From Rhynchonema sp. JSB1_4 (Eukaryota > Nematoda > Chromadorea > Monhysterida > Xyalidae), in assembly GCA_030248065.1 (NCBI GenBank), contig JASAMV010003993.1, positions 17,963 through 81,962 on the forward strand: a DNA stretch of 64,000 bases, written 5' to 3'. The translations under genes were made by a program, and so were the position numbers. The first letter of the stretch is position 1, and the number at the start of each line of letters is the position of its first letter. Shown here piece after piece: positions 35,134 to 45,539 of the stretch. Under the pieces are notes generated by a model. That model worked only from the letters and a program-made list of their open reading frames with translations. It was not told the DNA's origin and did not search any database.

Positions 35134-36663
35134 ATGAATCGAGTGTCGAAAATGTTCAAGAGACTCGTTCAGAAGAACGCGAACGGAGCGAATGGCAGCA
35201 AATCAGTGAACCACCGATGCGAACCATTGATCACCGATCTCGAGACGCACATGCCGTTCGGCAATGAAGAACCCTGGGCACCGAACAAAGGTATCCAAGG
35301 ACAATTATACTACATAGAGTTGTTTTTCTATCCGCGACTGTAACTGAAAAATGTATAGACATCAATGAACCATGTTTGTGACGTTGACCCGCTATTAGGT
35401 TGGAAGCTTGTATGTCTGTGGTGGGTCAGTCAGACAGAATTAGGAAATGGCAAAGCTTCAGTCCTCTCATGTATAGTTTAATGCACGCTCAGGGTTTTAT
35501 GGCCTGTTGGTTTCATTTTATTGTGACCTCGGACAAAGTGAGCCAGCAAAAACGAAACGTTCATTAACCATTCTGACTGACATTGTCAATATTCTTCCAC
35601 AAAAGCCGGAAACATTTCCCCGATGGTGCGCCTTCAATTGCGATGACAGTTTCATGAGATCTTCCTTCCTGATCGACCTTCCTCGCACTCATCATTTGCA
35701 GATGAGATCGAGCTTCTTCGGCAAAGTTGGCTTGACGACAACAGCGAGCTGTTCGCTTTTCAACGTGAATTCGGCGAAGACATATTCGAGTACATTTTCG
35801 ATCACGCACCCGAAGTCAAACGGCTGTTCCCCGAGGCTGAGTCGTACGGGCCGAACTGGAAACAGAACCCGCGCTTTCGACGACAGATACTCAGATTCGT
35901 ACAGGTCGGTCAATATTGTGAATGTGGGACAGGAAAGTCTATTGGGGGTATGAAACGTGATGCTAGGAGACTGCCTGTGAAGACCTCACTCTGGTGCACA
36001 CTCATTCGGATGGCTTCCTTGACAATTCAGGTAATCGAAGAAACGTTGCGTCTGATGGAGCACCCGGACGAGCTAGACCAGTACCTATACGACATCGGGG
36101 CGGCGCACGTCAAGTACACGCCACGGGGGTTCCATGCCGGAATGTGGAAGACATTCAAGCAAGGTATCGACTACGCGATGGCCTTGCGCTGTCAGGCAAC
36201 GGTCGACTGTGCCGATCGCAGACAAGAAGCACAGGCGTTATGGGCCCAGCTCAGCGTGTCGATCGTGCAGAAAATGTACGTCGGATTCGCTGAAACATTA
36301 GTGATGGAATTCTGCGCACTGAATTGTGCGTGAAACATCATGCATCGGGTTGCGTTCGTGTGACCCATATGAAAGCTTACAGGATTAAATCGGAAACGGA
36401 CACTTAGATACCCAGCCCGCAGATTGGCCAAGTCACGTGACCAACGTTGCGTCGTCTTAGAAGGGGTTTGAGGTTCAGCGAAAGCGCCGATGCGATTTTT
36501 TAGGCAGTACACGTTAAACATACCCAGAAGCCTATAAACGCATTTTCAACGCTTGCAGGTCCTGTTATTCCGGATCCGGAACGAAATGTCACGCAACCCA
36601 AAGTACTATCACGAGCTGTATTTCAGTGTCCGGTATCCGAGTAAATTTTGCCTAAACAATTAG
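35134..36663 (+). CDS. Globin with basic N-terminal extension
   Basis: Exons 35134-35290, 35702-35904, 36031-36279 and 36559-36663 are phase-consistent and give about 237 residues. The first 52 residues are a basic, Asn/Lys-rich extension absent from ordinary globins. The globin fold begins DEIELLRQSW. Further landmarks are the A-B helices, EVKRLFPEAESYGPNWK (CD region), NPRFRRQILRFVQ (E helix, with Gln a likely distal residue) and IGAAHVKYTPRGFH (F helix, with the proximal His in AAH). The intron after RFVQ sits in the E helix, a position known from some invertebrate globins. The third exon may instead read on to a stop at 36333. The last exon (VLLFRIRNEMSRN...) is less certain. Such divergent invertebrate globins often serve in oxygen or redox sensing; the role here is inference. 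Confidence 0.75.
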
Positions 36664-37065
36664 GTTCAACCCAAGAAAGCTTCCAAATTCCCATGCAAAA
36701 TCCATTTTTTGTTGTGAAATCATTAGCCATTTAACATTATGTATGTATCCATTCTATTGCTGTTGTCATTTTTAAACTCATTCCGGAAGTTGTGAGTGAA
36801 TACCGCTGGTCATATGTTGCAATGCTTGATTTTTGACCTGACTGAAAGCAAATGTAAACGTTTTACATGTGTGCTTGGAGTATGCATGAAAATTACAGAA
36901 AACATTTGTTTGCCACTGGAACCAGAAGCACGTAATGCAGATTCCACAGTTTTTCGGTGGCTTGAATTAAAAGTTGTTTATTTCTGAAACATAAAATAAA
37001 GTGCATCATTTTTGTGATAAAATTTTATCATCTTTCTGATCACCGTACCGTGACTCGATCCAACC
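36664..37065. other. Intergenic, short
   Basis: The segment contains AATAAA at about 36996, possibly the poly(A) signal of the globin gene. No promoter element was recognised for the next gene. Confidence 0.4.
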
Positions 37066-37628
37066 ATGACGTCGCACTGTTTTCTATCAATTTTGCTGTT
37101 TGTGATTTGTCATCCAATCGATTGTGAACGTGAACCACTGCGCGATGATTATTCAGTGTCCGCTGACAACAAGATCACGGAAATGCCCTTGCCATCGGTT
37201 CGTAGGTGAATTTGTTTGTGAAAAGAGTCGAAAATGCCTTCTTGAAACATCATAGAAAGGTATGGAAGACGATAAGTTGAAAGCGAAACGCGAGACCAGT
37301 GGCGGATCAGGAGCTATTCAGGTGGACCCGAATTTACCACAAGTGAGTGGGCAGGCTGTTGCTTTTCCAGACTGAAACAAAAAAATCAAGTAAACAATTG
37401 CATGAAACATCATTACAGAAAGGCATGACCGACCGAGATACGGAGACATCAATCAATATTGGCAATGGCATGCGCATCAAACTGCACATTCCAGCCGGCA
37501 CCCGGGTTGAGCTGACCGACAGATTCAATGAAACATCAGCCGATCCGGATCGATCCAGTGCGCGTGTTCCCTGTATGACTGTGATCTTATCAGCTGTGTT
37601 TTATAGCATATGCATGATGTGTGTCTGA
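37066..37628 (+). CDS. Small secreted or GPI-anchored protein, family member 1
   Basis: Exons 37066-37197, 37256-37342 and 37419-37628, all phase 0, give 142 residues. A signal peptide (LSILLFVICHPIDC) starts the protein and a hydrophobic tail (CMTVILSAVFYSICMMCV) ends it, the layout of a GPI-anchored protein or of a single C-terminal span. The core motif is MRIKLHIPAGTRVELTD, preceded by a KR dibasic site in exon 2. The same core occurs as LNLKLRLPPGTRVEV in the gene at 41898-42543 and LQLKLRLPPDTEIQW at 42697-43240. Exon 1 ends at PLPS|GTT, exactly like the second gene. Both internal acceptors carry TGAAACATCAT just before AG, and the coding sequence NETSAD contains the same 10-mer. No known domain is recognised. 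Confidence 0.7.
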
Positions 37629-38358
37629 TATCAGGAAAATTAAGGCTTGAATTTTATATACAGTATGTCCATCAAACTTCAGTAAATGTCAAACCTTTTA
37701 CGGATTGTTTGTTTTTTGTATTGTTTCAGTCAAGTAAAGAACCGGGGGGTGGAAGATGAACTGTGAACTATGAGGAACAGAATTGATCGAGATGAATGCT
37801 TTTGACAACCGGTCAGTACTTAATAATCAGCGCTGGAGAAGGTCCTAGATTAGATGAAGAATCTGGGATTATCTGTGATGATGATTATTTTTAGCCTGCA
37901 AAACGTTGGAAAAAATCCCTCGAAAACTGTTAGGAAAGTAACGTGGAAAAGGTTGTGTCTAATCATCTCAAAAATGGACAGTCGATGATCACGCAGCCAT
38001 TCACAAATATCGCACACACACATCTCCATTTCAGTTTCTGTGTTTTGCGCATCGAGTTTGGCCAGAGCCAGGCGGCATCGACTGAATGCATGTACAATGA
38101 TGGTTAATTGACTCAATCCATGAAATCAGAATCAAGCAATCACCGTCTGTGCAACCTTTTTTTCCACGCAACATTTCTAGCAGTTTTCGACAAATTTTTT
38201 CCAACGTTTTACATGCTAAAAATTATCATCATCACAGATAACCCCAGTTTTGCCTCTAATGTAGGGTCTCAGCCTAGTTGGCATTTATTTGCATCAGCAG
38301 AAATCTTCTAAAGCTTATTTTCACGAAATACAACTATTGCCATTTATGTTGCAATAAA
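37629..38358. other. Intergenic, no supported gene
   Basis: The minus-strand open frame 37850-38116 and the plus-strand frame at 38108-38311 share an imperfect inverted repeat (AAACGTTGGAAAAAATCCCT at about 37900 against TTTTTTCCAACGTTTTACAT at about 38195, plus ATTATCATCATCACAGATAA). The segment therefore looks like an inverted repeat rather than a gene. Confidence 0.45.
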
Positions 38359-41300
38359 ATGCATTCCGTTGGAGTGAAACCGGGATCAGGCGGGAGGAAA
38401 AAAGAAAAGGAAACAGCGGCGGGTATAACAGAAAGTCGGTTACCTTCTTTCAACTTGAAAGCGAAAAATTTTTGTGAACTTTAGATACGTGCGAAGTCGG
38501 AGATAAGTTATCGGTTGTGTGGTCATTCACCATTCCGACAGGAAGACAGACATTTTTGGCACAGTGCAAAAAGGGTGACGTCGTTACACTGCAAAGAATC
38601 ATCGGATACAATAAAACAAGATCTCATGACATTTGGAATGTGAAAACTGCCAAAAACGAAGAAGGTATGTAACAATGAGCACATTCACTGGAAAGAAGAA
38701 CCATGGAAAGTAATAATATGATCTTTACACTTGAGGTCTGATCAACCCATTCTATTTGCTGCCGGAGCCTGACTTCAAAAGCCCGTCAATAGTGAACAGC
38801 GCGCGATGGTTCGTCGGCAAAATCGGTCCGATTGAGGCGTCAATGTTGCTCGATCGCGACAGCAATGGACGAAAAAATTGGTGTGGTTGAATCAATCGAC
38901 TCTTCAGTCAATCAATCAATCAATGACCTGCACAGGTGCATTGTGTGCGAGCCACCCGAATACGAATGTGCTGGTCAATGGAACGAGCTGTTGATGTTGA
39001 TTCGTACATACACGGGCAGCGAACGGTCGCGATTTCTCGGATTCACACAGCAGATCGTGAGTGTCACTTTGATCACCAGTCGGGACCCGTGCCTACGGCC
39101 CGGCTACCCCCCCCCCCCCGAAGACCCGTTAGCATACCCAAAGCTACCCGTGAAATTGACCCGCCCGCCCTTCCGAGGGAGGGAGCCACATACATACACA
39201 CATACATACACACATACGTCTTCCTGTTTTAGTAGTATAGATGTGACGAATCAACAAAGCACCATTCGTTCAGAGTGATCCAAGCAAACAGCCACCGGAG
39301 GATCACTTGCCGAGCGACAGTCGTGAGCCAGCGCCATTGGTGGTCTATCTGCGAATACGACGTCACGACGATGGTGCGAATGGGTTGATTAGTTATTATC
39401 GATCACTGGTGTGATCTGATCCATTTGATTCAATCGAACTCAGGTCGATATTACGTATTTGATTCACACTATTCGCTCATGTGTCTCATGGACAACATCC
39501 TTGGTGCGAACAAAGATATGGCCGTGAACATTGATAGAAACGGCAATAGAATTGGTGGGCCACTTGTGAGATTTGTTGAATAATTTGATAATGAATTTGA
39601 TTGCTTCGGTGATCGTACCACAATACAAGGTGCCAATCTCTATGTACCGGACTATCTGTCGTTGGAAAGCCCGGTCGATTGGCCAGTATTCAACTCGCTC
39701 GCACCACCGCTCGAGTATGGCAAATATATTCAAGTGGGTCCTATATAGCAAATTGATCGTTACGGAACGAAAAAGAATAATTCAAAATTTCTCAGGAAGC
39801 AAACGCAATCGTACCAAACATGATTATTGTCGATAAAACCATTGATACAACGAAGTACAGAATAGTCGAAGAGAAGTTTGAGAAGGGCAATTTTGCACAG
39901 GCAGTGTGCGTGCAGGTAAAGCACGGTGATTCCTGTTCTCATGCTGTCGATTTCAAAGGTTCCATTTTTCAAGCTGCGCAAAACCGAACAAAGTGACGGC
40001 ATGCACAAAATATGTGTGTCCTCCCGAGCCACATACGAATTCTCACAGACAACACACATCAACCTCTTTAGACAGCGCAAACACGGTTGTTTGAATGAGA
40101 TCAGGATTAATTTTTTTGTGAATTTTAAACAATTACAGTATTACATGCAAATCTCACTGGCATTGTATGTATAGGTGCACCAGTGGATGCATACGTGACC
40201 AATTGTGACGACCAGACAGGAGTGATTGTTGATGGGTCATTGGATCAGCCATGGATCATGTGTTTGAAACGAATTAGTGAACAAAAGCTCATTTATGGTT
40301 GGGTTCTGCAAATTGTAATAGATACAAATTGTTGGGCAAACATTGCTAACAAACTCAGGCATTCGGGATGCGATACAAACGCTGGAGAAATTGCGGTTCG
40401 TGACCGTCAAGGGTCACAACTATTTGACGAAGATCTTCCAATATCGAACAGGTCAGCAGCAGCACACGACAGTCAGTGATAGATAAAAATCGAACCGTTT
40501 ATATTTCAAACGCAGGCAGTCGCAGTCACGGATTCAACATTTTGATGGAATGGGCGGGTGACATTCGATTGAATCGCGTGCTCTCTGAGCGCAAATCACG
40601 TGGACTGCAGTTGAGTGTGAGGGGACTGACGGAGGTCTGCTATCAGGTAAGGATGATTAGTACTTTAGTTGATTGTTACATCTTCTGTGTAACTGTGGTT
40701 GGTGAACCATATTCAGGTGGCAGCCGCCATGTGCTATCTTGAAGCAAATGGTCTGTATCACGGTCAACTGAGCGGTTCGAATGTTCAGGTGCCCAACGTA
40801 TTATGAAAATGAATTTTTATGACAAAAATACTATCGGCTTTCAACACTTCTCGATGAAACATCAGGTGCGCAGTGACGCGTTCGGATCGATGACAGTGAA
40901 AGTGTGCGACTTCTATCTGTACGCGCGTGCGCTCAACAACGACAGGCAGCTGTTTGAGCGACAGTACGAACAACAAAAAGTGAGTGCATGTTTCTCAAAA
41001 CCATGGACAAAACTGCGAATGAAACATCAACTGTCAGCATACAGCTGCAATGGCGTCACATGTCACCCGAGTCGCATTCGTCAGGCGAATTCACTATCAA
41101 ATCTGACGTTTGGTCGTATGGTGTGTTGATGAGTGAGGTGTTCGCTCATGGAAAACAGCCATTCGATGGTGTGAACGATGCACGAGATCTGGCACGACGA
41201 CTGAGCGAAAGGGTAATCGATCGTATAATTACATTAGCCATCAGCCAATGAATCAGTCAAATCATCAGTCAGACCATCGCTCTGCACGTGCATGACAAAT

Positions 41301-41629
41301 GGCCCAAGTTCGTACAACAATGGATCAAATGGTGCGTGTACATTGCTCCCGTCAACAGGCCAACGTTCGACCGAATGTTCAATTTCTTCAACCAGCTGCT
41401 GTTTGATTTTGTCAAAGTTGGTGTGTTCATTTGCAAGACGAGCGCCAAAATATGCTCAAACTGTACAATAGGTTGATTGCACATTGCTCAGGGACCGAAC
41501 GCTGCACTGATCGGCCCGTATCAACCACACGCCAAATTGAATGCCAAACTGCACCTCAGTGCTTCGACCACAGTTGAACAGCTGGGCAGCTGCAATAGAT
41601 CGCTCTCAGATTCGGTGACTCAAAAATGA
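38359..41629 (+). CDS. SH3-SH2-pseudokinase, Src-like layout
   Basis: Seventeen phase-consistent exons give 684 residues, from the ATG at 38359 to the stop at 41627-41629. SH3 (about 25-90): VVWSF in place of ALYDY, KKGDVV, a W, and GLINPFYL. SH2 (about 100-255): ARWFVGKIGPIEASMLL at its start and YYVFDSHYSLMCLMDNI at its end. The FLVRE strand aligns with CIVCE, so the phosphotyrosine-binding Arg appears lost. The kinase-like domain keeps a beta-3 Lys candidate (IMCLKRI), AAAMCYLEANGLYHG, MSPES and IKSDVWSYGVLMSEVF...RPTF. The HRDLAARN loop is HGQLSGSN, without the catalytic Asp, and DFG is DFY, so it should be inactive. It would act as a scaffold or allosteric partner, which is inference. 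A transposon piece lies in the fourth intron. Exon 1 is the least certain part. Confidence 0.8.
39081..39240. mobile_element. Transposon fragment with C-run, TACA repeats and conserved end
   Basis: CCTACGGCCCGGCTACCCC, GAAGACCCGTTAGCATACCC, AAAGCTACCCGTGAAATTGA, a (TACA)n-type microsatellite and CGTCTTCCTGTTTTAGTAGT are repeated at 43380-43766. A conserved tail after a microsatellite is typical of non-LTR retrotransposon or MITE ends; the class is not settled. It sits in an intron of the pseudokinase gene. Confidence 0.65.
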
Positions 41630-41897
41630 GAATTCAACGAAGAAAACATTTTCTGGAACTATTGCCAATAATATAATCTGAATATGCTGATTGTGTGAAA
41701 TGAAATACCTGCGTCGTATTAATCTTAAAGTCGTCGTTTTATTCTCGGTAATAATGGTGACAGTGCAAAAATACTCAGACAAATTCAAACAATCCAAGGT
41801 TGATTATTAACTACTTTCCAACCAAGTAAAGTAAAAACGCTTTTCCAACAGCAGCATAATACAGCACGCTTAGTCGCAATCAAGTTTCAATTTTCGT

Positions 41898-42543
41898 TCA
41901 TTTAGGTTCGAACGTGGTAGTCTCCAATGCAGTTGCATTTGCAACGGTTGTCTGATTGTCAGCCCCATCTCCCGACACGACTAAGTCCTTGTTCTTCACT
42001 TCCACCCTCGTGCCCGGAGGTAGTCGTAGTTTCAGGTTCAGTCCCTGATCGTCAACGTGAATTGTTTCTCTTTTCCTCACATCTTTGTCGTCCTCCTGGC
42101 CTTTCTGTGATGTTTCAAACGCAGTTTGAGAGGGTGATTTGGTCGTTTTGGCCGGAAACTTTGTGATCGGTTCAAATCTATTTTTGGTCACGTGACAATG
42201 AGTTGTAGTGTTTAGAACTTTCTCGTGCCACAAATTTCGACGTTGTTTTATTTTGAGCTTGAAAAGAAGTTATTCTAATAATTCTTTTAGCACATTCAAA
42301 AGTTTGACGCGACCAACTTTTTGATTCTTGATCACCCAAAAAAATTATTACCGCACCTAAAAATCAAGTCACAAATAGGAATATGGAATAGCCAACCGAT
42401 GGCAAATGTGATTCCATAATCTTATTGTACGCAATTAACGGGTCTGGATCCTTCTTACTCCCGATCAGTCCGCACTCAACTTGGCTGTGAATTGCGAACA
42501 GCAGAGCGACGATGGTGATTGGCCAGTGATGTATTGGCAGCAT
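41898..42543 (-). CDS. Small secreted protein, family member 2
   Basis: Exons 42397-42543 and 41898-42104, phase 0, give about 117 residues. A signal peptide (ITIVALLFAIHSQVEC) is followed by GLIGSKKDPDPLIAYNK and the shared exon end LPS|GTT. The second exon reads KGQEDDKDVRKRE (dibasic KR, as in member 1), the core LNLKLRLPPGTRVEV, and a tail with NQTT and NATA glycosylation sites. Unlike member 1 it has no C-terminal hydrophobic segment, so it should be fully secreted. Exons 2 and 3 of member 1 appear merged here. The acceptor is TGAAACATCACAG. It is divergent with member 3 across 153 bases. Confidence 0.7.
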
Positions 42544-42696
42544 TCTGATTGGCTGGATCAATTGATTGTATTGCTGTACGAAAATTGAAGAATAAATGTT
42601 ACAAATGAATTTAAAAAAATCTATGATTTCAGAATTTTTACAGACATAATTTTCCCATATTTCGCTTGCCAGTAACTTCATAATGACATAATACAA
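42544..42696. promoter_or_regulatory. Probable bidirectional promoter between family members 2 and 3
   Basis: Only 153 bases separate the divergent ATGs at 42543 (-) and 42697 (+), so both promoters and 5' leaders must share this AT-rich segment. No TATA box in a convincing position was seen on either strand. Confidence 0.45.
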
Positions 42697-43240
42697 ATGA
42701 TTCTCCCTTCTTCAACCGTCATATTTCTGCTGGTAATCAATTTGGACCAAAATGACTGCGGACCGATTACGCCGAGTATGCGTGCGATAACAGCGGTAAG
42801 CAGTATCTTTGTTCTACGTTTCTTTCGTGGAATATTTTCGGTACTCACGCGCTCTTCAAATGAGAATTTTTTCTTTTTGTTGGAAATAGAAGTGATGAGA
42901 GCACTTGTACATTTTTTCTGAAACATCACAGAACTCCATACCCGAGAAAGTGATCGACGTGAACGAAAGATTGCAACTCAAACTACGTCTACCGCCCGAC
43001 ACGGAGATTCAATGGAAGATCAGAAATGTGACTGGCTCACCAAATCAGACATTAACCGGAATTGAGGACGAAATAAAACGACGACCAAAACTGCCAGAAC
43101 CAACGACAGTGAAAACGGAACCACCGAAACGCGAAATTCCCGTTGAAAATAATGCCGTTGAGGAAAATGATGATGTAAAGAAAGAGAAGATGGAGAATTC
43201 GATAGAATTTGGTGACCAAGCGACTACGGAGGCCGAATAG
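42697..43240 (+). CDS. Small secreted protein, family member 3
   Basis: Exons 42697-42795 and 42932-43240, phase 0, give 135 residues. A signal sequence (STVIFLLVINLDQNDC) is followed by the acceptor TGAAACATCACAG and the core RLQLKLRLPPDTEIQW. NVTGS and NQTL are glycosylation sites. The C-terminal 60 residues are charged and repetitive (TVKTEPPKREIPVENN, DDVKKEKMENS) and probably unstructured. AATAAA lies at 43296-43301, 56 bases past the stop. It is clearly related to members 1 and 2 by the core and by gene structure, but has diverged outside it. Confidence 0.7.
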
Positions 43241-43379
43241 TTGGCTGGCACTGTTTAATTTCATACGTTTGGGTGCTCATGCTTCTTGAGCAGGACAATA
43301 AAAGATATAATGAAAGTGGGGATTGCGAAATGAACATAACAATCGTCATCACACATATCATATCATTGCGAAGACTAGA

Positions 43380-43766
43380 CGGGACCCATGCCTACGGCCC
43401 GGCTACAGCGCCGCGCCCGTGTCGTGCCACCCCCCCGCCCGAAGACCCGTTAGCATACCCAAAGCTACCCGTGAAAATTGACCCGTCCGCGCCTCCGAGG
43501 GAGGGGGCCACAGACAGACAGACAGACATTTACATATGTACATACATGTAAAGTAAAACTACGCCAACACGAGCCCGATTGCGGAGCTGGCAAAATGGTG
43601 AAACATTCACACGTGGCTGCTGATTTGGGAAACGTTACACGTTGTGGAATACAACGTTTGGAGCATGATGATTTTCTCTTTCTTTGCGTTTTGCAAGTTC
43701 ACCACCTCCGAAATCGGGCTCGTGTTGGCGTAGTTTGCCTTTACGTCTTCCTGTTTTAGTAGTATA
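43380..43766. mobile_element. Transposon copy interrupted by a second inverted-repeat element
   Basis: The outer element matches 39081-39240 on both sides (CCTACGGCCCGGCTAC at 43390; CGTCTTCCTGTTTTAGTAGT at 43744). Between them lies an insertion of about 185 bases bounded by AAACTACGCCAACACGAGCC and GGGCTCGTGTTGGCGTAGTT, flanked on both sides by a short TTTAC/GTAAA-like sequence. A related end, GGACTCGTGTTGGCGTATTG, is at about 17287 in an intron of the giant gene. Confidence 0.65.
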
Positions 43767-43869
43767 TGTAGATTGTTGATTGTTGGCAGAAGATACACTT
43801 CGATTCACTGCGTTGTGATATTGAATTCATACATAACCAATTAAAGGTCGCATTTTGATAACCACCATC

Positions 43870-44296
43870 ATGCTATCATTTTACGCGCCACCAATTTGGC
43901 TGGTGATTATCTTGTTGATTCGTGGCGGTTGGTTTGTTGCCTTGTTTCTTAGCTTATGGCACCATTTTTCAACTTGTAAGGGAGCTCCTTAAACCAGAGA
44001 AGAGTTCAATAAGTACAATATTTCTTTCCTATACCATTCCGATCCAGGCGTCGGAGCCATTGAACCACAGTCGATAGGCGAACCTAGACCAGTGAACATT
44101 GACATGGCACTCACGGCCAACTACGATTTGGATAGGGCTCGACACAAAGTATGATTCGTCTTCTTTTTAAAATTACCGATGGTTTATAATATTACCAAAA
44201 TTCAGCCAATTGTTGCAATTTGAACATCTCTATCGCTTTCAGCGAAAAGTGAAAGTGAAGAATATTGGTACGTTGGTTAAATTCAAGGGTATTTGA
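43870..44296 (+). CDS. Small secreted cationic peptide precursor
   Basis: Exons 43870-43927, 44048-44148 and 44243-44296 give 70 residues in consistent phase. An N-terminal hydrophobic signal (IWLVIILLIRGGVGA) precedes an acidic-neutral spacer (IEPQSIGEPRPVNIDMALTA). Then comes RARHKRK, a dibasic or tribasic site that coincides with the last exon junction. The C-terminal 15-18 residues, RKVKVKNIGTLVKFKGI, alternate Lys with hydrophobic residues, as in cationic amphipathic peptides. AATAAA follows at 44391. It could be a host-defence peptide or a peptide hormone precursor; no family match is recognised and both ideas are inference. Confidence 0.6.
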
Positions 44297-45539
44297 TCAA
44301 CGATTGCTTGTGAAAAACGTGTAAAGTGTTTTAGATTGTTTATCGTTATTTTGTATTTTTAATCAATATTCGTGGTAGACTGTGCTTAAAAATAAAACAA
44401 CCGATGCTTTAATCATTGCATGTGAGTCAAAACATCCCCATGCCAACATAAAAAATGAACGTGACTTGAGGACTGGGACCAGGGGCACTAGCAAACGAAA
44501 AAACTTCACATCATAAACCATGTAATTATTGGCCATTTGTTATTTAACTAATGAACCGTTTCCTGTTATTTGTTGTACAGCTACTAGGTTATTTTTAAAA
44601 TCTCGAAATACACATACATAAACGTTACCTTGCATTCCACATTTGTGCATAACAATTGAATATTGATGACTAACGGTTGTCATTGTTGAAGGTCACACAT
44701 TTTTGCCCATTTTCTGCTAAATGTCAGGTGTTTGATGTTTTCACGTGCATTGTATGCCACCAACATTTTTTACGTGTTTATTGTGTCAGCATTATCGTTT
44801 TGTTATGTTAGATTTCCTGTATTCAGTGCAGAATTCACGCTTCTGGGACGTCTATGTGTGTTGTGCGTGCATTTTTTCAATATGTTGTTCACTGTGTTTT
44901 TCTTCTTTCCCGTTATCCGCAAGTACCGGTGTAGCGGCCCGACACTTTAAACAACCATTGATAACTACATTTTTTATTGACAGTAATAAATTTAAAGGGA
45001 TATGAATTTTATGTACATGCGCCGAAGAGAGAACAGAGGGTGCCGCAATGAGGAAACAAGAAGTATGCGATACCGCAGGTGCAAATGGAAAGCTGCATTT
45101 GTTGAGCATCAGTGGTGTCTTACGGTACTTTAAATGGAGAAGTGTTTTCAGACAAAAGTGTACCTTCAAAGAAAGAGCTATTAAAGGATCATTACATCTT
45201 ACGAGCAATAAAGCGTATTACGGAAAGATCACATCAGTTCTTATATAGTTACAGTCATAATGCACCTATGTAGCCCACCACGGGCTAGCGAATTTCCCGC
45301 ATTTCTCCGTTTCAAATGTATTCGTTCTCAAGACCATAAAATGAACAGATTACGACGTAACCTAATGACGGGAACACAGGGCGAAAATTTTTAGTTTTTT
45401 CTGGCATCTGATATTTATGAAATGATTCGTTAGCGCCTAAATCGGATAGACAAAAATAAAATAGCTACGATATGTCAGAAATTATGATTTTGATACATTT
45501 TGCAACAAATTGTGCGCACGCCAAACAATAACAGCCAGT
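44297..45539. other. Intergenic, no supported gene
   Basis: The segment contains the AATAAA of the peptide gene at 44391. The open frame 44852-45208 (-) lacks start or splice support, but it could hold further 3' exons of the Ser-rich gene if the GTAAGT at 45574 is used. Confidence 0.4.

Noticed and set aside
36291..36333. Third globin exon ending in FAETLVMEFCALNCA
   Set aside because: Not excluded, but the donor ATGTAC|GTCGGA and the coding-like exon at 36559 fit better; the extension includes a variant of the dispersed 10-mer.
39190..39225. Repeated TACA/CACA units as a possible CRISPR-like or satellite array
   Set aside because: Simple microsatellite inside a transposon end; no regular spacers.
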